From NCBI GenBank assembly GCA_023248415.1, contig JAHFEP010000007.1, positions 3,764 to 27,626 on the forward strand: 23,863 nt of DNA. The letters are read 5' to 3'. The stretch's first letter is position 1, and each line of letters opens with the position of its first letter. Below the pieces are notes generated by a model. The model was not told the origin of the DNA and made no database searches. It saw nothing but the letters and a program-made list of their open reading frames with translations. The translations under genes and the position numbers were made by a program. This stretch comes from Nitrospirota bacterium. Its GTDB lineage: Bacteria; Nitrospirota; CAKKRA01; 9FT-COMBO-42-15. Below, one piece after another: positions 1 through 6,348 of this stretch.

Positions 1-662
1 CGTTAATTGAAATTATTAATGAATATGCAAAAACAAAGAAAAACGCTTTTGAGCAATTTGTTCAGGTATGTCTAAAATTACAGGATATCCAAAACAAAAA
101 ACCCAAAGAGGTTGAGAATTTTATCCTCAGCTTATTGGCTCCGAACATGGACGCGAGACTTTTTGAAATCGTTAGCTATTCTATTTTGAAATATTATTAT
201 CATGATCAGAAAATTTACTGGGGTTTCGAAATTGATAAGCTTCAAAAAGAAAATTTAATTCTTTATAAAACTGGGCGAACAAACGCCAACGATGGCGGTA
301 TTGATTTTGTGATGAAACCACTTGGTCGTTTTTTTCAGGTTACTGAGACTCTGGATGTCAAAAAGTATTTTCTCGACATAGATAAAATTCACCGATACCC
401 CATAACTTTTGTTGTAAAATCCCAAGATAAAAAGAAAAATTTGCTCGATGGTATAAGGGATAATGCACTTCGTATTTATTCAGTGAAAGCGGTTGTTGAT
501 CGATATATGCAGTGTATTGAGGAAATTATTAATATTCCCCGACTTCATAAGTGTTTTTTGGAAGCTGAAAAACAGGGTTATCTTAAAAACATTCTCGATG
601 AAATCGTTTTACAAAGCAAAGTAGAATTTAATTACCATGATGAGGACGAAGAAGACGAATAA
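1..662 (+). CDS. HaeII-like restriction endonuclease, C-terminal part (5' end outside window)
   Basis: The reading frame is open from the first full codon (base 3) to the TAA at 660-662, so the gene starts upstream and about 219 C-terminal residues are visible. A TTG at 135 could be read as a start but is internal to the open frame. The fragment contains NANDGGIDF, about ten residues, then FQVTET. This has the spacing of a PD-(D/E)XK-type nuclease core (acidic residue, then a beta strand ending in Q-x-T/E), with Thr-Glu where Mrr-like enzymes have a Lys. The sequence resembles what I remember of the HaeII family of type II restriction enzymes; that is recall, not a search. The C terminus is very acidic (DEDEEDE). 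It lies 10 bases upstream of a membrane protein and a CD-NTase, a defence-island context. A partner methyltransferase, if present, would lie upstream of the window. Confidence 0.6.
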   Translation, partial: LIEIINEYAKTKKNAFEQFVQVCLKLQDIQNKKPKEVENFILSLLAPNMDARLFEIVSYSILKYYYHDQKIYWGFEIDKLQKENLILYKTGRTNANDGGIDFVMKPLGRFFQVTETLDVKKYFLDIDKIHRYPITFVVKSQDKKKNLLDGIRDNALRIYSVKAVVDRYMQCIEEIINIPRLHKCFLEAEKQGYLKNILDEIVLQSKVEFNYHDEDEEDE

Positions 663-672
663 AAAATAATTT

Positions 673-1203
673 ATGGAAAGCATTTTTAACCAAATCACAA
701 ACTTTTATAATCATCCGCTATTCGTAATAGTTGGAGGTGTAACCGTAACTTTAGCGTTTATTGCCTTTATTTACAGATTAGCCTGTTGGACTTTTGGAAT
801 TACTCCGATTATTTTGCGTTTGGGAATTGCTATTTGGCAAAGAAAGGTGGCTATTTTTGGAAGTGTTGAAGTATTTGAAAGTCTGAAAAATTCTCTTATT
901 GATTCAAATATTTTTAAAAAGAAAAACATCGTACATATAAGTTCAGATAACATTGATAAAGCTAAGGATGAGACAATTTTTTTGGTCGATTGGGAAACAT
1001 TTGGAGACAAAATAGAGCAGGTTTTTTCTGCGAGAAAAAATCATCAAACAGCAATAGTTGTTTATGCGAAACCAGCGAGTATTCCTCAAGAAAAAATGAG
1101 CGATATTGCGAATCGTGCCAATACTGTTGTTGTTAATTTTAGAGGTCGTCTTTTGAATGATATTTTGACTTCGCTAATTACAACTAGCTATGACAGAAAT
1201 TAA
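673..1203 (+). CDS. Membrane-anchored alpha/beta-domain protein, candidate CBASS-like effector
   Basis: A 176-residue protein of no family I can name. Residues about 14-37 form a strong transmembrane helix and residues 41-55 a second, weaker hydrophobic stretch, giving one or two membrane passes near the N terminus. Residues 57-176 alternate predicted strands (KVAIFGS, NIVHISS, TIFLVDW, TAIVVYAK, TVVVNFRG) with amphipathic helices, the pattern of a flavodoxin-like, TIR-like or receiver-like fold. No TIR catalytic Glu or receiver Asp can be assigned with confidence. The 3' end overlaps the next gene, a CD-NTase, by 14 bases, so the two are very likely co-translated. By analogy with type I CBASS, where a membrane effector responds to a cyclic nucleotide, I infer that this protein senses the CD-NTase product and acts at the membrane. 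There is no Shine-Dalgarno motif before the ATG at 673. Confidence 0.6.
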   Translation: MESIFNQITNFYNHPLFVIVGGVTVTLAFIAFIYRLACWTFGITPIILRLGIAIWQRKVAIFGSVEVFESLKNSLIDSNIFKKKNIVHISSDNIDKAKDETIFLVDWETFGDKIEQVFSARKNHQTAIVVYAKPASIPQEKMSDIANRANTVVVNFRGRLLNDILTSLITTSYDRN

Positions 1204-1975
1204 TATGTATTTGTACCAGATATTACAAAAATATAACGCACATGACTTGACCAATTATTCAAGTTTGCTTTCGCAACTTAAAGGCACTTTGCAAACATGG
1301 GCATCATCTTGTTATGTTAATATTTTAGATTCAGGATCACGTGCCAAAGGAACTGCTATTTCTCTAGCTTCTGATGTGGATTATCTGGTCTCTTTGACTA
1401 GCGGTTGCAATGATAATAATGGTGGTCTCAAGGGTTGTTATGATTCTTTATTTACAAAACTCAGCAATACTTATACGTCTGTAAGAAAACAAAATGTTTC
1501 TGTGAGAATAAATTTAAGTGGTTTAGAGATAGATATTACTCCAGCTAGAAAACAAAACGGAAATACCAACTATCATAATTTATATCTTTCAAAATCTAAT
1601 TCATGGACACAAACAAATATTCAAAAACATATTACAGATATTTCGCAATCAGGCAGAACTAATGAAATAAAGATTTTAAAAATTTGGAGAGAACTACATC
1701 AAATTGATTTCCAGTCAATTTATCTGGAATATTTGCTTGTGAACAACATCTTGTTAAATAGATCAAAGGATATAAACAGCCTTGGAGATAATGTCTGGCA
1801 CGCTTTTAATGAATTGGCGAAAACTCAAGGCAATCCATTAACATCAAGAATTGTTGATCCCGCAAATTCTAATAATATACTTTCTGATCTTTTGACCAAT
1901 GCTGAAAAGAATAAGATAATAAGCCAAGCTCAAACTGCAATTCGTCAAACAAACTGGAATCAAATTGTCTGGTAA
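1190..1975 (+). CDS. CD-NTase-like nucleotidyltransferase (cGAS/DncV/OAS superfamily)
   Basis: A 261-residue nucleotidyltransferase. The catalytic pattern is visible: Gly49-Ser50 within GSRAKGT, Asp62-x-Asp64 in SDVDYLV, and a third acidic residue, Asp115, in LEIDITPA. Residues about 159-170 (NEIKILKIWREL) match the helical spine, and residues 220-230 (RIVDPANSNNI) match the DPANxxNN motif seen near the C terminus of OAS/CD-NTase proteins. This family makes cyclic di- or trinucleotides, or linear oligonucleotides, from NTPs on sensing infection. The protein is short for a CD-NTase (usually about 300-400 residues). The ATG at 1190 lies inside the preceding gene; a second ATG at 1205 would begin just after that gene's stop. 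No ribosome binding site is visible at either. The product nucleotide cannot be told from sequence. A DNA polymerase beta-type tRNA nucleotidyltransferase is less likely given the DPANSNN motif. Confidence 0.8.
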   Translation: MTEINMYLYQILQKYNAHDLTNYSSLLSQLKGTLQTWASSCYVNILDSGSRAKGTAISLASDVDYLVSLTSGCNDNNGGLKGCYDSLFTKLSNTYTSVRKQNVSVRINLSGLEIDITPARKQNGNTNYHNLYLSKSNSWTQTNIQKHITDISQSGRTNEIKILKIWRELHQIDFQSIYLEYLLVNNILLNRSKDINSLGDNVWHAFNELAKTQGNPLTSRIVDPANSNNILSDLLTNAEKNKIISQAQTAIRQTNWNQIVW

Positions 1976-2005
1976 TGTATAATTAAAAAAGAATTTGCCG
2001 CCAAA

Positions 2006-2020
2006 CCGAGCGAAGCTCGG
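2006..2020. repeat. Perfect hairpin, 6-bp stem
   Basis: CCGAGC (2006-2011) is separated by GAA from its reverse complement GCTCGG (2015-2020). It lies 31 bases after the CD-NTase stop codon. It is not followed by a T-run, so it is not a standard intrinsic terminator. Confidence 0.65.
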
Positions 2021-2081
2021 AATTCCGTTAAAAGCGGAACGAAAAACTTGAAATCGTCCTTTCCGCTCCGGTTCAAGGCGA

Positions 2082-2119
2082 GGCGGGCGGAAGGGGGGTC
2101 TGGGGGAATTCCGCCCGCC
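2082..2119. repeat. GC-rich inverted repeat, 11-bp perfect stem
   Basis: GGCGGGCGGAA (2082-2092) pairs perfectly with TTCCGCCCGCC (2109-2119) around a 16-base purine-rich loop. A second small hairpin, TTCGAA-TTTT-TTCGAA, follows at 2143-2158. Together with 2006-2020 these make a palindrome cluster downstream of the CD-NTase. It could act as a bidirectional transcription block, a mobile-element end or a recombination site; the sequence does not decide. Confidence 0.7.
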
Positions 2120-2356
2120 CTACAAATTTTGGGCGAAATCAGTTCGAATTTTTTCGAAAGCACACCGCCAGTTTTGAAAAGCCTTTGCTGGTAAGATGAT
2201 GCCTTTCGCTTTTTCCCCTTTCCTTAGTGAAGTTTTATACCTTGTTTTTAGCTTTTAGTTCTTACTTCTAATTTCCTTAATTTTACAGGCACAATTATTG
2301 CTTTTATATACTCAGAAGACGATTAATGCTTTGCAGCTATTTTTTAAATAAAGTTC

Positions 2357-2385
2357 TTGAAATTCAAATGATTTTAATGTAAAAC
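2357..2385 (+). promoter_or_regulatory. Possible sigma-70 promoter for moeA
   Basis: TTGAAA (2357-2362) is followed after 17 bases by TAAAAC (2380-2385), matching TTGACA/TATAAT at five and four positions. It would give a leader of about 50 bases ahead of the GTG start at 2442. AT-rich DNA yields chance matches, so this is weak. Confidence 0.3.
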
Positions 2386-2441
2386 TATGATATTAAAATA
2401 TCCAGCGCTGTATTAAAAGCAATACACTTTAAAGGAATATT

Positions 2442-4397
2442 GTGGAGACTTTCGTTACAAAGGAACAAAAGAAGAGACGTCAGATATATCTTGACAACCT
2501 TCCTCTTGCTGATGCATTAAAGTTTTGGGAAGAGAAATTAAGAGGAAATGGCTTGCTTATTCCTTTAAAAGGCGAGGATATTCCTGTCTGGTCATCGCAA
2601 GGAAGGGTTACAGCAGAGGCAGTATCTGCGAATATTTCCTCCCCCTTTTATCACTGTGCTGCAATGGACGGTTATGCAGTTAAGTTCGTTGATACCTTTG
2701 GCGCATCTGAAACATTACCAAAAATCTTACAGACAGGCAAACAGGCAGTAGCAGTTGATACAGGCGACCCAATCCCTGATGGTTTTAATGCAGTTATAAT
2801 GATTGAGAATGTTAACAGGGTTTCTGAGGATGAGATTGAGATAATAAAACCAGCAACACCATGGCAGCATGTTAGGACAATTGGCGAGGATATTGTTGCA
2901 ACAGAGTTGATTCTCCCGGAGAACCATAGAATCAGACCAGTAGATATTGGCGCAATGCTTGCCGGCGGCATAACAAAGATTTCAGTAAGAAGAAGGCCGA
3001 AGATAGTAATAATCCCAACAGGCACTGAATTAATAGAGCCGGGCACAAAATTAGAAAGAGGCGGCATTATAGAATACAATTCAAGCATACTCGGCGGCAT
3101 GGCAGAGGAATGGGGCGCAGAGGCAGTGCGCTGGGCAATTGTACGCGATGATTATGAGCTTTTAAAGGCAAATATACAAAAGGCGCTTGATGCTGGCGAT
3201 ATGGTTGTTGTTAACGCAGGCTCATCTGCCGGGTCAGAGGATTTTACTGTTCATGCCATAAAAGAATTAGGCGAGGTCTTTGTTCACGGTATAAACATAA
3301 AACCTGGAAAGCCTGTTATACTCGGCATGATAAAAGGGAAGCCTGTTGTCGGCATACCAGGCTATCCTGTATCTGCTGTATTGACCTTTAAGCTTTTTGT
3401 AAAGCCTATAATCTATAAATGGCATGGCATGAGCGAGCCTGCTGCAGAAAGATTAAAGGCAAGGCTTTCAAGACAGGTTTCATCGCATCTTGGACAGGAG
3501 GAGTTTGTAAGGGTAAAGCTCGGCAGTGTTGGAGACAATATTATTGCAACACCGATTCAAAGGGGTGCTGGCGCTCTTATGTCCCTTGTTCGCGCTGACG
3601 GCATTATAAGGGTGCCTGCGGCAAGCGAAGGCATTGCTGGCGGCACAGAGATAGATGTTGAGCTTTTGAGGCCAAGAGACGAGATTGTAAATACCATTGT
3701 CTGCATTGGCAGCCATGATAACACCCTTGATATCCTGTCAAATATACTTAAAAAGAGGTATCCTCATTTAAGCCTTTCCTCTGCCCATGTTGGAAGCATG
3801 GGAGGTCTGATAGCGTTAAGGCGCAATGAGGCGCATATTGCAGGCACGCACCTTCTTGATGAAGATACTGGCGAATATAATGTCCCGTTTTTAAAGAGGC
3901 TCTTGCCTGAGAAAAAGATTGTTCTAATAAACCTTGTTTACAGGGAGCAGGGATTGCTGATACATAGAGGCAATCCAAAGGGCATCAAAGATTTCAAGGA
4001 TTTGACAAGAAAGGACATAACATTTATAAACAGGCAGAACGGCTCTGGCACAAGGCTTTTGTTAGACAAGAATTTAAAGGATTTGAAGATAGAGTCTCAT
4101 GATATTAACGGCTACGGCCATGAGGAGTATACTCACATGGGTGTTGCTGCTGCTGTAAAGAGCGGCGCTGCAGATGCAGGCCTTGCAATACTTTCTGCTG
4201 CAAGGGCGCTTGGGCTTCATTTTATCACTGTTGCAAAGGAGAGATACGACATAGCAATCCCAAAGGAATTTTATAATCTGCCCATGATGCAGAGCCTTCT
4301 AAGCATTATTAGAAATGATGAAGAATTTAAGAAGGCTGTTGCTGCGTTGGGTGGGTATGATGCAACTGATATGGGAAAGGTGATGTATGAAAATTGA
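2442..4397 (+). CDS. moeA: Molybdopterin molybdenumtransferase MoeA fused to PBP-like domain
   Basis: MoeA inserts molybdate (or tungstate) into adenylylated molybdopterin in the last step of molybdenum cofactor synthesis. Residues 1 to about 415 carry the MoeA signatures: SSPFYHCAAMDGYAV (66-80), DTGDPIPDGFNAV, IPTGTEL, a Gly/Ser-rich loop in the MPT-binding domain and GIPGYPVSA. Residues about 418-651 form a second domain of the periplasmic-binding-protein type (GSHDNTLDILS, SSAHVGSMGG, NRQNGSGTR) as found in ModE/ModA-like molybdate sensors. It has no signal peptide, so it works in the cytoplasm. At 651 residues it is about 240 longer than plain MoeA; this fused form is known in archaea and several anaerobic bacterial lineages. 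The GTG start at 2442 is preceded by AAAGGA at 2431-2436. The binding domain probably senses or delivers oxyanion or cofactor, an inference. Confidence 0.9.
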   Translation: METFVTKEQKKRRQIYLDNLPLADALKFWEEKLRGNGLLIPLKGEDIPVWSSQGRVTAEAVSANISSPFYHCAAMDGYAVKFVDTFGASETLPKILQTGKQAVAVDTGDPIPDGFNAVIMIENVNRVSEDEIEIIKPATPWQHVRTIGEDIVATELILPENHRIRPVDIGAMLAGGITKISVRRRPKIVIIPTGTELIEPGTKLERGGIIEYNSSILGGMAEEWGAEAVRWAIVRDDYELLKANIQKALDAGDMVVVNAGSSAGSEDFTVHAIKELGEVFVHGINIKPGKPVILGMIKGKPVVGIPGYPVSAVLTFKLFVKPIIYKWHGMSEPAAERLKARLSRQVSSHLGQEEFVRVKLGSVGDNIIATPIQRGAGALMSLVRADGIIRVPAASEGIAGGTEIDVELLRPRDEIVNTIVCIGSHDNTLDILSNILKKRYPHLSLSSAHVGSMGGLIALRRNEAHIAGTHLLDEDTGEYNVPFLKRLLPEKKIVLINLVYREQGLLIHRGNPKGIKDFKDLTRKDITFINRQNGSGTRLLLDKNLKDLKIESHDINGYGHEEYTHMGVAAAVKSGAADAGLAILSAARALGLHFITVAKERYDIAIPKEFYNLPMMQSLLSIIRNDEEFKKAVAALGGYDATDMGKVMYEN

Positions 4398-4415
4398 AAA
4401 TTGTAAATTTCAAAT
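4388..4415. repeat. Four 7-nt tandem units overlapping the moeA stop
   Basis: Units TGAAAAT, TGAAAAT, TGTAAAT and TTCAAAT follow one another at 4388, 4395, 4402 and 4409. The last ones are roughly the reverse complement of the first, so the block is palindromic. It begins inside the last codons of moeA. It resembles the heptamer-based short tandem repeats described from cyanobacteria. Confidence 0.5.
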
Positions 4416-4434
4416 TTAAGATAGGGGGAAGGAA

Positions 4435-5160
4435 ATGCGCTTAGATTTTTTATTGTATCAAAATTCAATAGGGATATTGGACTCAAATTTAGTGGGCCTT
4501 ATATCAAAGTCAGGATGGATGGCAAAAGCGGTGCTCTTAATCCTGCTTCTTTCTTCAATTATATCGTGGGGCATAATATTTTTTAAATACCGTGTTATCA
4601 GGCACGCTGTTTCTGAGTCCACTAAATTCAGGTCAGTCTTTAGAAAATCCACAAGCCTAAGCGAGGTCTCAAAAAAGGCAGAGCATTACAAGGGAAGTCC
4701 GCTTGCAAATATCTTCCATGAAGCATATCAGGGTCTCACCTCTGTGGTAAGACCAAAGGCAGATGATACATATACCTCTGATGAGAGGAGCCAGATAATT
4801 AAAAGGGCTGAAAGGGTGTTACGTTCATCAATACAGGATGAGGCATCCTATCTTGAAAGATATCTGGTGTTCCTTGCCACAACTGGAAATATTATGCCCT
4901 TTGTCGGACTCTTTGGCACTGTCCTTGGCATTATAAGCTCCTTTCAGCAGATTGGCCTTTCAGGATCTGCAAGCATTGCAGCAGTAGCGCCTGGCATTGC
5001 AGAGGCGCTGATAGCTACTGCAGCAGGCCTTGCTGCGGCAATACCGGCAGTCGTTGCCTATAACTATTTTCTTAACAAGATAAGGCAGGTCTCCATTGAT
5101 ATGGATTCATTTGCAACAGAATTTTTAAGCTATGTTGAAGAAGGCCTAAAAAGAAGATAA
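4435..5160 (+). CDS. tolQ: TolQ, proton-channel subunit of Tol-Pal (MotA/TolQ/ExbB family)
   Basis: TolQ forms, with TolR, the inner-membrane proton channel that energises TolA during outer-membrane constriction. The 241-residue protein shows the expected three membrane segments: about 31-53 (AKAVLLILLLSSIISWGIIFF), about 142-170 (LVFLATTGNIMPFVGLFGTVLGII) and about 185-213 (AAVAPGIAEALIATAAGLAAAIPAVVAY). A long cytoplasmic loop lies between the first and second. The GLFGTVLGI and GIAEALIATAAGL motifs are diagnostic of the family. The ATG at 4435 has a strong GGGGGAAGG ribosome binding site. It is followed 16 bases later by tolR and begins the tol locus. An ExbB identity is less likely because tolA, tolB and pal follow. 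Confidence 0.95.
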   Translation: MRLDFLLYQNSIGILDSNLVGLISKSGWMAKAVLLILLLSSIISWGIIFFKYRVIRHAVSESTKFRSVFRKSTSLSEVSKKAEHYKGSPLANIFHEAYQGLTSVVRPKADDTYTSDERSQIIKRAERVLRSSIQDEASYLERYLVFLATTGNIMPFVGLFGTVLGIISSFQQIGLSGSASIAAVAPGIAEALIATAAGLAAAIPAVVAYNYFLNKIRQVSIDMDSFATEFLSYVEEGLKRR

Positions 5161-5176
5161 TTGAGGAGATAGAGTT

Positions 5177-5590
5177 ATGGAATTTAATCCAAGAAGAAGC
5201 AGAGAGCTGATGGCAAGCATCAATATCATCCCCCTTGTTGATGTTGTGCTTGTCTTGCTGATAATATTTATGGTTACAGCGCCGATGATGTACAGGGGCA
5301 TTGATGTTGACCTTCCCCAGTCAGCAACAAATACAATCAAATCAGAAGAGCGGGTTGTTATGACAGTAGCCAAAAATCAGATAATCTATCTTGATAAAGA
5401 GAAGCTGTCGCTTGATAAGGTTGAATATGCCTTATCAGTAAAGAAAAAACAGAATCCAAATATTACTCTATATCTGCGGGCTGACAAGGATGTGCCTTAC
5501 GGGATAATTGTTCAGGTAATGGATGCCATAAAAAAGGTTGGTATTGACAAGCTCGGCATGGTAACTGAGCCGGCATCTGTTATTCAATAA
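5177..5590 (+). CDS. tolR: TolR, proton-channel subunit of Tol-Pal (ExbD/TolR family)
   Basis: The 137-residue protein has a short cytoplasmic N terminus, one transmembrane helix (about 17-39) and a periplasmic domain. Asp22, in the segment IIPLVDVVLVLLIIFMV, is the conserved protonatable residue that couples proton flow to TolQ/TolA movement. MASINIIPLVD and TAPMM are family signatures, and the C-terminal half (VPYGIIVQVMDAIKKVGI) matches the ExbD/TolR periplasmic fold. GAGGAG at 5163-5168 precedes the ATG by a suitable distance. It sits 16 bases after tolQ and 31 before tolA, in one probable transcript. Confidence 0.95.
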   Translation: MEFNPRRSRELMASINIIPLVDVVLVLLIIFMVTAPMMYRGIDVDLPQSATNTIKSEERVVMTVAKNQIIYLDKEKLSLDKVEYALSVKKKQNPNITLYLRADKDVPYGIIVQVMDAIKKVGIDKLGMVTEPASVIQ

Positions 5591-5621
5591 GGAGGGGAAA
5601 AATCTAAGCTGCGGCGGTTTT

Positions 5622-6326
5622 ATGAATAATTCTTCTATCTCAATAAAAAGCTCTTCAAGATTCTCATCTGAGATAGAGAGAATGCTGCTGTTGTCTTTTG
5701 CTTTGCATGCCCTCCTTATTGGGGTGATATTTTTTAATCAATATTTTCTGTTCAGATTTGCAAAGATGTCTGTCTATGAAGTCAAGCTTGTGAGTCTGCC
5801 GCAGAGCAATGAATTGTCAAATACAGTAACCCCGCCGGTTGACAAGAAGGGGGATAAAAAGAACGAAAAAAAGGCTGCTTCAAAGCCTATTAAAAAGAAA
5901 GAGGATGTCAAAAAGAAAGAGATAAAGGTTCCGGAAATCAAAAAGGAAGAGGTGCGGTCTCCAACACCGACCAGAAAGGCAGAGGAGGCAACAGGGGAAA
6001 AGAAGGCTGCAGGAGGCATTTCAGGTCCTGTTTCAATCGCATCTGACAATTTTAAGTTTCCATATTATGAGATAAGCCTGAGGAACAAGATAGAGAGAAA
6101 CTGGTCGCCTCCTCCTTTGATAAAAGGGAGCAGTTGGGTGAGGGTTGTTATTGGCAGGAACGGCAGGATATTGACAACAGAAATTATAGAAAGCTCAGGC
6201 AATTCCTTTTTTGATCAGGCTGCCTTAAGGGCAATATATCTTTCAGACCCTTTTCCGCCTTTGCCTGACAATTACATGAGGAGTAATCTTGAATTCAGAG
6301 TCGGTCTTGAGCCAAAAGAAGATTAA
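5622..6326 (+). CDS. tolA: TolA-like energy-transducing protein (TonB C-terminal domain)
   Basis: A 234-residue protein that would link the TolQR motor in the inner membrane to Pal/TolB in the outer membrane. A transmembrane helix spans about residues 22-44 (LLLSFALHALLIGVIFFNQYF), with the SxxxH-type arrangement (Ser25, His28) seen in TonB/TolA. Residues about 65-132 are a Lys/Glu/Pro-rich linker across the periplasm, much shorter than the long helical domain of enterobacterial TolA. Residues about 145-232 form a TonB-type C-terminal domain (YEISLRNKIERNWSPP, IIESSGNSFFDQAALRAI). The GGAGGGG motif at 5591 is over 20 bases upstream of the ATG, and no alternative in-frame start lies between, so initiation is somewhat atypical. 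It could be called TonB by domain, but position between tolR and tolB favours TolA. Confidence 0.88.
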   Translation: MNNSSISIKSSSRFSSEIERMLLLSFALHALLIGVIFFNQYFLFRFAKMSVYEVKLVSLPQSNELSNTVTPPVDKKGDKKNEKKAASKPIKKKEDVKKKEIKVPEIKKEEVRSPTPTRKAEEATGEKKAAGGISGPVSIASDNFKFPYYEISLRNKIERNWSPPPLIKGSSWVRVVIGRNGRILTTEIIESSGNSFFDQAALRAIYLSDPFPPLPDNYMRSNLEFRVGLEPKED

Positions 6327-6348
6327 TGGGGTTAGGTTTTAGTTACAG

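Larger units (their letters stand above)
1976..2441. other. 466-base spacer between accessory block and moeA
   Basis: No gene is convincing here. The first half (1991-2158) is dense in inverted repeats and is much richer in G+C than the genes before it. The second half (2160-2441) is AT-rich, with no open frame worth calling, and holds only a possible moeA promoter. The change in composition, translation signals and gene type across this spacer makes it the likely edge of an acquired block. Confidence 0.6.

Noticed and set aside
1991..2158. Integron attC site
   Set aside because: The hairpins suggest it, but I could not find paired RYYYAAC and GTTRRRY core sites at the ends, so the call is not supported.
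1960..2163. Minus-strand 67-codon open frame over the palindrome cluster
   Set aside because: It covers repeats, overlaps the end of the CD-NTase gene, lacks a ribosome binding site, and its product (Pro/Ala/Ser-rich, no fold pattern) looks like read-through of GC-rich palindromes.
2164..2441. Molybdenum-cofactor riboswitch upstream of moeA
   Set aside because: The leader is AT-rich with no long stable stems or recognisable Moco-aptamer core.
5774..6049. Minus-strand Phe/Ser-rich frame opposite tolA
   Set aside because: It mirrors the Lys/Glu-rich linker of TolA; the plus-strand gene explains the sequence.
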